A DNA stretch of 64,000 nucleotides from assembly GCA_038503075.1 (NCBI GenBank), contig JBCAML010000007.1, forward strand, positions 2,108,001-2,172,000, written 5' to 3'. Below the pieces are notes generated by a model. It did no database searches, was not told the origin of the DNA, and saw nothing but the letters and a program-made list of their open reading frames with translations. Source of the DNA: Gyromitra esculenta. Lineage: Eukaryota > Ascomycota > Pezizomycetes > Pezizales > Discinaceae. This document shows, piece by piece, positions 35,696 through 47,064 of this stretch (its first letter is position 1; every line of letters begins with the position of its first letter). The position numbers were made by a program, and so were the translations under genes.

Positions 35696-38600
35696 ATAAA
35701 AATGAAAATATTCATATTAAAGTGTATTTCTGGAGATACCAGTGCAGGGTCCCCTAAGAAATCCCAAATTGCCTAAGTACCAAATTTCTAAGTCCCAGAT
35801 CCAGCGGGCCCTGGTCTCACACAATAAAAGTGTTACATCCTGTAAATTATGTCTAGATTTGACACCTCTTAATGGAGGTTGGATATATTCTTACACAGTT
35901 AATATGTGCTATTGGGGAATTGGGGCTATGTTTGGTGCAACTTGCACAGCTAGGTGCTTGTTTACACAGTAAAATCATGTTATAAGCACCCCCTCCACCA
36001 ACCGCGTGTACCATAATGATTAGGCTGGCGTTTCTCAACAATATAGTAGCAGATGCACCCGACTTTTCGTACTGTATTGAAACATCGGACCGCGGCGAAA
36101 CCTCCAGCAAACCCCCCGATCCCTCAATAGGCTGCAAAAGGCTTCGGTGATTACCATACTCTGCATAGTTCTAATATTCTTCATGGGGTGAGTGTAACTT
36201 TGGCTTGTACAACTGTGGTGGAATAGCTTTTCAACGAACACCCATCCCCAAGCATATGTAACCGAGCCTCCGGCCTAACCGATTGGTGGAAGGTAGAAAT
36301 TAATAAGCTCGTAGCCCAAAAAGGAAGCTACAAGTAATATTCCTAGGGTAACCACCCTCACAGTAACCTAGGGTGAGATACATGTACTCTAGTTGGTGGG
36401 ACGACCCCATCCGGCTCCGAACACACGAACATATATAAGTCCTGGACGCCTTCGTTGCCAGGGAGAGTTTTCGGATCCACGGCATAAGCACAATAATGGA
36501 GATTTTCTTAAATCCATACATGTAGTTGCGGGAATAGCTTGGTGTTACCGATTCGAATCAGACGTAAGGCGACGCGGGCTTCGGAGTACTAGCTTCAAGC
36601 TTGCGTTTAGCTATACCTAGGGCTCGGATGTATATCCGGGATATATACCGTTAAAGTCTGTGCTCGATTTTTTTGCCGGTCCAGCTCAGATAGGTTCTCT
36701 TAGACTGTCAGATATTCCATGAGCATAGCCGGAGATACGTTTTCGTCCATGTATCTAATGATTGATTAGGCAAGCCGTTTAGAATGTTCTGTTCGGCATC
36801 GCTGTGCAGTGGTTTATTAGGGGCACCCGTACGGCAAACCTTGTGGCCACTGGTGAAACTGGGAGCGTTTCTTGCTCATTCTCGTAAATTATTTAAGTTT
36901 CACATTCTTAATACAAACTGCCGAGGCAAAGAGGCTGCCACTCTAGAAATTCAAAATTGGTAAACGAGCCATAGGACAGTCCACAGTGCCCTATACAATC
37001 GCCCCGATAATCTCGTCCCTGAGGGAAGCAGAGGTGCGAGTAAACGATGCTTATTTCAACTATTTCGAGGAACCTTAGTATCTACATATTCTCCCGCTGA
37101 ATCTCGGCGACCTCGTTTGATCATGCATTAAATTCGCGAGGAATAAAAATGCTCCCAGCGTGTACGCTAATTGCAAACGTGAGGACGTTTAGTTCTATTC
37201 ACCCCCCTATGGAAACGACCCGGGCATGGTGCCGGCAGCTAAAAATAGTTAACCAGGAACAACGCTGGCCACGACGTTTGCTGTCAGAATCAATGAGATG
37301 GCGACAAGGATCCGAAGGGGTTTTCTTAAGATTATGTCTCACCTAAACCTATCCTGGCTGGCTCTCATCGCGCTCGTAGAAAAAAGGGTTGCAACTCTCG
37401 ACAGTTTTCCTTTGGAGAGGGAATTTACATGCTGCTATTTTCATATACAACCGCATGCGCACAGTCAGAGCAGAGTTGTACGCGAGTTTTTAGTGCAACT
37501 ACGTTACCGTGCATCGCTTGCGAGACCCTGCAGCCGCTCTGGGCCGAACATGACAGACAGAGATCGTCTGTATCGTCCATTTTTGACGTCACCTGATACA
37601 TTATAACCTGTTACGCATTTTGACATTCAGAGTCGAGATCCCAATCTTAGGCGCGCTAGGGTCGGAGGTATTAGAGTAGAATGCTTTATGAAGATACAGC
37701 ATGTACTGGGTCCCATATGGCCTGTACGTACTCTACAATCCCAACCATTAACACATGGATTTATGGTTGATCGTATGATTAGGAAGGTCTATCTCTCATC
37801 CGTGCAAACAGGCGGCGATATCTACTGAGAACTGGGATACTCAAACCCATAGCCAATTGATGGACGGAAAGTGAACCAATAGTGGAGGACCTGAGTACGG
37901 ATGAGGGTGGCTGTGAGCCACACTAATAATTTGCACTGCGCCACAGTAGATAGATTGGCAACTTGAACTTCGGATTTACGTATGGCATGAACGTGTTGAC
38001 GGAATTTCTCCAAGCGAAATCAAGCTTTGTAAATTGTAAATCCGTAATCTCGGTCTCTCACGTACACCAGTAGCGAGGGCCTACCAGGGTGGCAAAAAGG
38101 GGAAATCTGACTAGTGGCAAGCCAGGTATGGGACAAGCATTTAGGGCTAGCATTGGCTTTTGTGCCTTTAACTCTGTTACTGGTACCTCCAGCCGCCTTT
38201 ACCTAAACCCTGCTTCTGGTACTCCGCTAATCGCTCATGTCAGGCGGCGGCTATCTTTGTTTCGCTGTAGAGGTCTACAAGTTTCTCAGCGCACAATAAC
38301 AATTACAACACGGATAAACTAATGCGAGTAGCTTATTCTGGGTCGCACACCTACTCGCCGTATATTCACATACGAGTACAAGTATTTTGGTACAGCAAGC
38401 CACCACCAACGACTAGCCAGGAATAAGAGGACAAGTCGCTATTTTTGGTGACCTGGCCAATCCCGCCGATGGATCAATAGGCTGAGCTACATTCGGCCAA
38501 CATGACAGTAACGGATGGATGTGGTTTTTGCTTTGTTGGACAGCCATCCAGCCTTGTTCTCTGTTTTAGGCGAGTGATTTGACGTGTACGAGAGTTACTA

Positions 38601-39719
38601 CTGCAGAGCGTGCCACCGTACAGTACTTGGCCATGGAACACATGACATCTATCGCTGGAAGAGAGAGTTAACCAAGAAGGACAAGACATGACTCGCTTAT
38701 CGGAGCAATAGGATCGAACTTCTGAGCCCACATCAGCTTCAGAAGGACTCGATCGCCAATTCGGGCTCTGGATCCCTTCGGGACTTGCCTATAACTTCGC
38801 AAACACGTCATGGAAAGAAAAAAAAGAAGAAAAAAAGGACAAGAGGCCAAGGTCAGGGCTGAAAACGATGTGTACATACATTCATCCTCCTCCATCACAA
38901 ACAGTACAGAACGGGTACCGTACAGTCCCTTCTCTCAGCCTTGGTGAATGATAACCGAGTATTGGCGGTCTTGGCCAGGCAAGAAGACAGCGCTAGAGAC
39001 AGATAGCTTCCTCGTATTGGCGATTGCCACCCAGCCAAGAGCTTAGCCAAGATTAACCTTCGTACCGAAGGGCTATTCTTGGCAACTGCTTGCCAAAGGC
39101 TTTTCGGTCGGGATTCACTCGTGAGGAGAAGAAACACTTCGACCCCGCACATGGACTCTTGGAAACTTTTCTGGGCGAAATGGAGCGTTTTTTCTTGTCC
39201 CGTCCGGTCACAAGCCAAGGGAAGGTTTAGTGAGCAGACTAATTCCCCGCTGAAATAAGCTTCATGGCAGCCTTAGGGAAAGGATCCAGGAACCGTAGAA
39301 ATTGCTATGCGACCCTGCGGAAATTACAAAGGAGATTGTTTCAATCGAAACGCCTGTCAAAGCAAGGGCTCTTCAACGCTTCAGCAGACCAGACGAGGAA
39401 AGGCTGGCTGACGGTGTTGGGATCCCTGTGGAGATCGCCAAGGAGTCAACGCGATTGGCCCCGTTCCTGCATGGCATTTCAGCCGCATACGATAATATTT
39501 TAGGACCTGTGGTGAACCGTGACCCTGAAGCGCCTAGGCTTGCTTGCTGCTGCTTGATTGTTTGGCTGTGATGCCCATACGGCAAACCTTGCTCAGAGTT
39601 TTCTAATATCCAGCCCAGGGGATCGATGTGCTCGTATGTACATGCACGCAAACCCGGACTAGTGGTCCCATGGTCCCATGGATCCCACAATCCTCCTCTT
39701 CTCTTTTGACTGTTAGCCT

Positions 39720-39840
39720 TCAGCTCCCCCTCGCTCCTCGCTCCTCTTTAAACCCCTCCCATCTGCTCCTGTTCTGTCTTCTTCTCTCTCCCTTCCCATC
39801 CCTCTCTCCACCATCCATCTCTCCACCATCAATCCATCGT
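39720..39840 (+). promoter_or_regulatory. CT-rich promoter/leader of the CBM18 gene
   Basis: A strongly pyrimidine-rich stretch with repeated CTCTCCACCATC-like units lies 80-200 bases before the ATG at 39919. CT-rich tracts mark transcription start regions of highly expressed fungal genes. This is a regional call, not a defined site. Confidence 0.35.
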
Positions 39841-39918
39841 TAATATCCCCTCCCTCACTCCACATCACTCGTTAAAAATCGCCCCTTCCCGTAATATCTT
39901 AATCCTCTAGTCGAAACC

Positions 39919-40864
39919 ATGGTGAAGGTTATTGCCACTCTTTTCTTCCTCTTTGGAAGTGCTATTGTCTCTGTTGCAGCCCAGCAATGTGGACCAACAG
40001 CCGGTAATACTATCTGTGCTGCTGGAAAATGCTGTAGTCAATATGGATGGTTGGTTACCTCTGGCTTTGAATCGATTCTTGCATGGAACTTTGTTAAATG
40101 CTGGTCTCTTCTGATTATCTGCTAACTTTCGTCCCAATCTCAGGTGTGACACCACACCAGCTCACTGTGATCCTGCAAACTGTTTGTCTGCTTTCAGCGG
40201 CGCTGGTTCTTCTTGCGTAAGTGATTCTATCACCACGTTTGCTGATCCCTTCTCAACACTAACATGTGGATGGAAATGATAGGCCAAGAAAGCTACCACC
40301 ACCACAACGGTTACCACAAAGACAACTAGTACGACTGTTACTACTGCAACGTCAGCCCCTGGCGGTGGTGGTGTTGGTAATGTTGTCCCAAATATCGATG
40401 TTTGCGGTTCTGCGGTTGGTGGGGTTAGCTGTCCTGGTGCCGGTGTTGGGGGATACTTTTATCGCTGCTGCTCGTCGGGTGGCCACTGCGGCCCAAAGAA
40501 CGACGTGGGTACTTCCATCCCTTACAATGAGTGGCCGTTTTTTTTTGACTCGGATTCTAGATTCAAGATCAAGCCTTGTACTGCGGTGCCGGTTGTCAAG
40601 CTGGCTTCGGAGCCTGTGATAGCCGTACCGCCCCTGCAGAGCCTGCAGCTCCCCATGGTACGGCCCAGGCGGGCGAGAATTGTGGCCCAATTGTCAACAA
40701 GAAGTGTGCTACTGGCCTGTGCTGCTCCGGATGTAAGCTGTTCTATCTAATTGACTATGCAGAACATGAAGCTGACAACGATTGTAGCAAATTTCTGTGG
40801 GACAACCATTGACTTCTGTGGCGCCGCCAACTGGTGTCAAGCCAAATGGGGAAACTGCAACTGA
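39919..40864 (+). CDS. secreted chitin-binding protein with CBM18 (hevein-type) modules
   Basis: Five exons (39919-40049, 40144-40216, 40283-40504, 40561-40732, 40788-40864) give 224 residues. After a signal peptide (MVKVIATLFFLFGSAIVSVA) comes a CBM18 module (QQCGPTAGNTICAAGKCCSQ ... YGWCDTTPAHC). A Thr-rich linker and a divergent middle Cys-rich segment (VCGSAVGGVSCPG ... HCGPKNDIQDQALYCGAGC) follow, then a C-terminal CBM18 (ENCGPIVNKKCATGLCCSG, then NFCGTTIDFCGAANWCQ). No catalytic domain is present, so it is a lectin-like wall protein: it could shield the fungus's own chitin or hide chitin fragments from a host. Every intron splits a cysteine motif that reads correctly only when spliced, which strengthens the model. 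Confidence 0.87.
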
Positions 40865-41266
40865 TGGATACAAATTTATTTTTCGGGGTTTCGGGCACCA
40901 GACGGTTGGGGGCTTTTCCTTTTTCCCTTTTTCCATGAGTTAGTGTAATTATAAACGAATATCATGAGTCTATATAAAATATATCTGGATGTATCTGCTA
41001 TGGGGTTTAGGTAGATACGTGTACTATTGATGAAAACATGTTTGGAAATACATTACTATTTTTTATCATGAAATATCACTCGTTTTGGTTACCCGCCCGC
41101 AGAGTGATTATTCATTTATCAACTAACTCAAGAGATTCATGCAGCCCTCCACGGTACACCGGGGCTCATACACTGGCTGGTAGAGCAAGGTACTAATTAT
41201 ATTAATTATAAGTAACATAGATATTCATTCGTTCCCGGTATCATCAGCAGCCATCACTGTTTGTCA
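40865..41266. other. convergent 3' intergenic region
   Basis: The 3' ends of the CBM18 and siderophore transporter genes face each other here. The sequence is AT-rich and I see no gene. Confidence 0.45.
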
Positions 41267-43358
41267 CTATGACTTCTCTGCCCTCGGCTCGGCTGGTGCA
41301 TCGTCGAGTCCATGGCGACCGCTCGAGTTCCCAATCACAACCCCACCATAATCGTTCTTGACATCAGCCTCGCCAAGATTAATGTTCCGGCATATAGCGA
41401 TAAAGCCCAGCGGGATAAACAGCAAAACCAAAGCAACCACCAACATGATGCGCATGACATCGTCGTACGCCTTGTTGATGCCGTCTCTCTCGGGTGTGCC
41501 CCATGCAAACATCGAGGCTGTGATGAAGCTGTCTTTAATGGCTGTGATGTTTCCGTGTGCAGAAACGGGGAGATGTTGCTCCAGCTTTCCGGGGAGAAGG
41601 TCTAGGTGCAGATCAGAGGGATGTTTCATAAATTAGCAGCGGGGAAGAGTTACTGGTCCAGATACCACCCGAGATGGAATCCCCAACGGCACCTCCAACC
41701 GAGTATCCAGTCGCAACGAGGGCCGTCACGGAAGCGACGTCTATTAAGCATCGAGTATCCAGTCAGTTTTGAATCCCCAAGCGCAGAATGGGACGCCTGA
41801 TATCTACTTACCTCTATGCTTAACAGCCGCCTGTACACCTACAGCAATAACGTTTAGGAACCCAGTCCCAATACCCCAAATAACCTGCCCCATGATCAAC
41901 TGCGCAGTACTCGAGTCGATGTTTCGATATCTGAGCATAAGCCCACCACCAAGAATCTTGACGCAGATACCTGCAACGACGATCCATTTGTAGTTATTCG
42001 TATGCTTCACCACAAACGCAATCAAGACGCCAGAAGCGGTGGAAGCGAAAGAGCTTGCAAGGACGATATTGGTTGCCGCCTTGTACGAATGGCCGCGCGC
42101 GACAACGAGGTAGGAGTAGTAGTACGGCTGATAGATATAGAATGCGCAGAAGGCAAAGAAGACCACGCCAGAGCCACCAAGAACTGTTCTATCTTTCAAC
42201 AACTCCAGCGACAAGATGGGCGTCTTCGCAAACTTGATTTCCCATATAGGGAACGCGAGCAAGCAGACGATGCCGACGACCAACATGGCAATGATATGGG
42301 GGCTGCCCCACTTATCGGGGAATCTGGCGGCCAGTGTCATGGGCAGCAGCACGAGCGTGAGGCCGGCGGTGAAGAGGAGGAGCCCGAAAAGGTCGAGCTG
42401 GGTAAATAGCGCAACAGGGTTTCTCAATAGTGAACTGTTTTTGTCCTTGTTGGAGATCACACCAGCTTTCGAGGCCTTGCGTTGGTGGTAACCGAGAGAG
42501 ATCAAGAGAGGTATAGCACAAGCAGGGACAATGATGGCGTACATTCCTGCAGATGGTTAGCTTTTGGAGGCGGAAGGAAGTGAGAATTGGTGGTGGTAAA
42601 CCGTAGCCCCAGCGCCATGAGCTATCTCGAAGGACACGTTCTACCATTGGGGCGCCGACCCAAGTGGTGAAGAGGAAGGGGGACAGAGGCAGAGCGTTGA
42701 AGAGCGCACGCCATTTGAGGTTGGTGGTGTCTGTATATCGAGTATCAGCGCGAATTCGATCGAGTGGGTAAAACTATTGAGGTTCATAGGAGCTAATGCT
42801 AAAGCAGACAATTACAACTCACCTGCTGCGAAGATCTGCTGCATGAACTGAATACCGACTTGACCGGCGACATAGAATATCTGCGCTGCAGCAAAGGTTC
42901 CAATACCATTCGAGGCAGCCTCGAGGATGAACCCGATTGTGAGCAGGAGGACAGAGACTGAGAACGCTTCGAAACGGCTGTACGGTAACCTGTTAGCAAC
43001 CGTGACAATGAGGGGGAGAGAGCAGCTCGTACCCAAATACATCTGCGATTTTCGCGACGGGTGGTTTCGTCACAGCATACATGATATTCTGTACGGTACC
43101 AATTGTCGCCAACAATGAGTGCGCTCCGAACGTGGAGGTAGCATACGGCTGGTAAGAGTAAATGGTCTGGGAATCCAAGGAAATAGCAACAGCCAACAAC
43201 ATGATGCCGGCCCATGCGACCCAAAGGCCTTTAGCACTCCATGCCAGAGTCACTCCTTCAATTTTGGACACGCCAGCAGTCTTCTCGAGAGATGCAATAT
43301 CACTGCTGCTGGCCGAAGCCACCGCCTCGGGTTCACGCTTCTCTGACTCCCCAGTCAT
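41267..43358 (-). CDS. siderophore iron transporter, MFS (SIT/ARN type)
   Basis: Six exons (43358-43033, 42977-42823, 42730-42602, 42546-41812, 41740-41654, 41601-41267) give 588 residues, normal for fungal SIT transporters. A hydrophilic N-terminus (MTGESEKREPEAVASASSSD) precedes about fourteen spans. Family landmarks are ISLDSQTIYSYQPYATS near TM1, TVQNIMYAVTKPPVAKIAD, RWRWGY-like SSWRWGYGMYAIIVPA, FAFCAFYIYQPYYYSYLVVA, and GGIWTNLLPGKLEQHLP rebuilt across the last intron. These proteins import ferric siderophores by proton symport at the plasma membrane or in vesicles. Such genes are usually repressed by the iron GATA factor SREA under iron excess; near matches to its site lie upstream. 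Which siderophore is carried cannot be told. No breaks seen. Confidence 0.9.
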
Positions 43359-44843
43359 TTTTTTGCTGAAGCAGAATATTGTCGAATTTGTGAACTTAGG
43401 GGAAGAAGAGCTATCAAGGATAAACGAAACGAGGGAGTAAGTACGTGTATCTCTTCGGCGAGGGGCACCAATATAATATATATAACAATCAGCTATCCTC
43501 CCTCGCACAGTTGTCGGACCATCCACCCCGGTTCAAGCAGGTAGTAACCCGCAGGGAAGGATTATCTAGACCACAGAGGACTACCAAGGCCAAGTCCTTT
43601 TTTTTCTCCCCTTCCCACATACACATCCAACGAAGCGGTTACATATCACCTACCAAGGGTTCTATGTTTTTTTCCCCCACCGTTCCCAAGCTTCAAGTCG
43701 ACGGAATAGCAGCAGTTCACCCACGGAGCATTCCGAACTCGAGCTTGTAGGGATATACAAACCGCCTCGCTAAGCATGTATGTAGAGTGGCGACGGCTCA
43801 CCTAGGGGCCCAGGACCTCGAGAAAAGTTTTCGCAATTCTACATGGAGTTCTACCTAAGTATCTAGGCATCAAAAAAAAAAAAAAAAGCACACAAGGATA
43901 AAGTTATCATCGGATCAGATTGCGCTGTGTCATGTCGCTAACTAGCGCTGAGCGATAATTCTGAAGTGGCGCAACCGACCGAGCGGGGACTCCGGTTTTT
44001 TATCGGATCTGGCGATTAGATTGTTGGCGCTAGATCATATCAGATGAGATTAGGAGAAGGGGGCGTTCTCGTGATGAAAATTGATTGATCGAATAGATTA
44101 GCAGATTATGTGCCGTGCTCCACTCTGGACCGCAGGTGGTATGTTTTTCTTTCCCAATTACGTACAGCTGGCCTGGTCTGGCTTGGCTTGGTGGGGGAGG
44201 GAGGGAAATTCGCGCAATTGAAAATTTGATCGGGAGGATGGAGGAGGAATAGTTGCATCTGGCCTCCCGTACTTTGTTGCTGGGTGTCTGTGGCCGTTCT
44301 TAGGTTTCGTGTTTGGCCTGGTGTTTGGGTGGGAATCAACGCGTACAGATGATACAGCAGTGGTGGGGTAGAAGTCTGTGCAGGTTGAGGTCTCACGCAT
44401 CCAGTTTTGTGTTTTGGCGCGCTCGCGGTGCATATTATGTGAAATATATCCCGTGTCAATTTCATGAGATCTTGAATATCCCCAAGGGGACGGTACACAC
44501 ATACACAGTTGCGTTTGGTAGATTGGTCTAAGTGGATGCCTATTTGGAGATCCCGGGAATGTATCGAGGCTACGAGGGATTAATGGGATCAGTAAGTATA
44601 TGGTAATTAGGTTTGTCTTAAAATCACCCCTCCTCACTCGGCCAGGTGGGCTTATCAAAACTGGCTGGTTAATTGAACAACTTAGAGATTTAATTGTCCA
44701 AAATAGCAACATCCTTACAAGAGCATACATAGTTAAAATTATATGCAGCACACTTTATAGTAGTCAATGGGGAAATAGTCAAATAATTAACTAGGCCAGC
44801 CCGTCCAGTCTGATGGCATCCTTTAAAGGTTGCTAGAAATCTT
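43359..44843. other. intergenic region and siderophore transporter promoter
   Basis: It holds the promoter of the transporter (reading leftwards) and the 3' flank of the AA9 gene. Two near matches to the SREA site are listed separately. A poly-A run lies near 43871-43887. No credible gene. Confidence 0.4.
44000..44045. promoter_or_regulatory. two near matches to the SREA iron-regulator site
   Basis: TTATCGGAT (44000-44008) and ATATCAGAT (44037-44045) each differ by one base from TTATCWGAT, the complement of ATCWGATAA bound by SREA-type GATA factors. They lie about 640-690 bases upstream of the transporter start. Single-mismatch sites are common by chance, so this is weak. Confidence 0.25.
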
Positions 44844-46013
44844 CTATCCCTGATATAATGCTGGCCCCGGGATTGTGTATGTCCCGGTACTGTTATCTCT
44901 GGTTAGTATGGGACCCAAGTTTAAGGTACGGAAGCACAGGTATCCTTACGCAGGGAATGTGTCGAGTCGGAACTAAATGAAATGTCACGTCAGTTCTCCT
45001 TGTACAAACGGCTGGGAAAGCCATCGCCCAAACGGATTCGAACATACCAAGATTCCTGGGTGTGTTGCTACGTGATAGCCTGGAAACGCAACACCTTCAA
45101 TTTAAAGTTAGCTAGAATCTCCATATTCTTTACTGGCCGATGAGAACAAACCAGCAGGGTTTGCCGAACCACCACTAGTTAACGTCATTTGTGCACAGCC
45201 AACGTAAAATTGTGCGCCGCCTATTGTGAAGACGAGTTAATAGAACGTTCTCAATAAACGCTTTCCTCCAACAAATGCCTACCCGCTTGTGCAGCACCTT
45301 GGAGCGCTATGAATTCGGTCCTGAGTAGATCTAAAGGAATTTTTTATCAGTGCCTGGGTTGACAAAATATACCTAAAATACACACTGAGACTCACAATCA
45401 CTAGCTACAAGGTTGCTAGGAATTTTGAATGTTGCTTTCCCGCCATTTGCGTTGAGCCTGGCGTCGATGGAATCAGTCAACATCTAAAGTATAAACGACA
45501 GAGGCTATGGAAGCGATGCTACCTATCCGTGGCCCATTTCTTATCACTAGCCGTATAGCCGTCTTCATATATTTTGACCCAAATATTTCCGGTGCCAGTA
45601 GAAGTTTTAGCATTGCTTACTTTCCCTAGGTAGACAATCATAGGCCCTGCAGCACCCTCACGTTAGGCTTCGGAATGGTGATGGAGTAGAGGATTTAGCT
45701 TTGTGAATGTACCTTTGTGAGAAGGATCAACAAACTCCGAAGCGCGAGTATTGTCATGATGGTATTCTATAGTTATCGTGTCACCCGCCTTCGCACTGAT
45801 GATTCCAGAAACCCCGACATTTTTGACATTGCAAGTCAAATCAGCTGTGGTGACACTGGTAACAGGCGCATTTGAACCGGGCAAACGTATGGCGGATTGG
45901 CTTTGGTCAACACCGTTCACTGATATATACTGCAGGGTGGTATGGCGTTTGACGACAGGGCCAGCTAAAACTGAAGCAACTGCCAGGGCCAACGTGTAGA
46001 GCGCAAACTTCAT
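44844..46013 (-). CDS. AA9 lytic polysaccharide monooxygenase (formerly GH61)
   Basis: Eight exons (46013-45713, 45646-45523, 45457-45396, 45330-45283, 45220-45152, 45079-45048, 44972-44950, 44889-44844) give 234 residues. Copper-dependent oxidative cleavage of cellulose outside the cell is the family's role. Mature numbering starts at the His of HTTLQYISVNGVDQS. His76 in DPSHKGP and Tyr161 in AQFYVGC complete the copper site, with Gln159 present. The ending YTIPGPALYQG is typical. Two oddities: the signal peptide is followed by GPVVKR before His1, so a Kex2-type cut seems needed; and the conserved second-sphere His of the ALH motif reads Gln (EFIALQGA). No CBM1 is attached. A TATATAAAG box lies about 70 bases upstream. 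The truncated GH5 gene is 1 kb upstream in the same orientation. The last two introns are the least certain. Confidence 0.85.
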
Positions 46014-47064
46014 TTTATTTCTTCGTGATGTAGGTTATATGAATCGGCTACATCTGGGAGAAACCTGAACACCTCTTCTTTATATACCTATTGATCCATA
46101 CCACATTCCGGAGACAAAAGTTATGCTCCGTAGATTGATATTTTCGATTCGGAGAAAGCAAGCCATATCTTCAAGGCCCAAGACAACTTTCCCCGCAAAT
46201 ACATGATAGAACAACGCCGTTATAGGGAGAAGCATCTTTGAATCGCGGGGGTGTTCTAGAGTGTGGGGAAAACTGCGGATCCTAGAGTGAAACTAGCCGC
46301 GGATAGACAGCCTTAATTCCGGTCTATGGGGATGATCTACTTGGTACTGCCTTTCTTTTCAGAATATCAAGAATCGGATGAACACTGCAGCCAGTAAGTT
46401 GCATATATATTTGCGTGCCCATCGCTTTGTGTGCATGCACGTAACTCGCTCCAAATCCTTGAGCATAATTACCCTATAGTTGATATCCATTATCAACTTT
46501 AAATCCGGAGAAGAGGAACAGCGAGTCCGCAGACGAGATTCAATAAATCCATCTTCCCGGATATTTAAAACCCTAAAACCAATTGAGGATTTCGGTTTTG
46601 CAGAGAAGTAAACCTAGATTTTTAGGGTTAGGGAAGTGGAGAAGACATAACTTAAACACATTCAATCATACAGTTGTTTCTACCTTGAGATTTCACGATC
46701 ACTAAGAAATAGCAGTCCTAACTATTTCATAATCAATGAGCTCGAGGGCGAGTACTAGCTATAGCCCAATATGAGCAATAAACAAAACACTTAGACTTCA
46801 TTTTTCACTGTTCTAAATAATCCGCAGTACCCTAAAAATCAATCGAAGCGGTCCAGACGAACACAAGAGTACTCCGGTGTCTGGGTTAAATACGTGTAAT
46901 TCCATGAATTCAATGTTTACCACGCACAAATATATATATATCAATTTAATATTTTGAAGATGTTTTTACAGATCTAGGACGCTGAAGAAACCACAGCCCT
47001 TCTTCACATGCCCATGTATGACTTTTCAACTTTTGAACACTCAAAAAAAATGTTTCCATCTCTT
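46014..47064. other. intergenic region between the AA9 and CBM1-GH5 genes
   Basis: It includes the AA9 promoter at its left end. AT-rich, no gene seen. Confidence 0.45.
46078..46086 (-). promoter_or_regulatory. TATA box of the AA9 gene
   Basis: TATATAAAG on the minus strand lies 65-73 bases upstream of the ATG at 46013. Confidence 0.5.

Larger units (their letters stand above)
27987..39918. other. about 12-kb gene desert
   Basis: No open frame here shows a recognisable domain or chains into exons, despite careful search of both strands. Only repeat relics stand out: a 53-bp inverted repeat (29262-29728), a MITE (33782-33908), a tRNA-like remnant (about 35625-35695) and short hairpins. The last 200 bases are the promoter of the CBM18 gene. 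An AT-rich, gene-free block of this size is often decayed transposon DNA in ascomycetes, possibly mutated by RIP. Confidence 0.45.

Noticed and set aside
38930..39110. several TTGGC/GCCAA half sites, one as an inverted pair
   Set aside because: Spacing is irregular and no gene is nearby, so a regulatory reading is not supported.
39302..39571. 89-codon plus-strand frame with protein-like look (EITKEIVSIETPVKA)
   Set aside because: No recognisable family, another frame is open over the same bases, and no splice partners were found.
42002..42409. plus-strand open frames across the siderophore transporter
   Set aside because: Antisense shadows rich in charged residues; the minus strand codes for a complete transporter.
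44158..44751. 197-codon minus-strand open frame downstream of the AA9 gene
   Set aside because: Low complexity, no domain, no splice context; a second overlapping frame is open as well.
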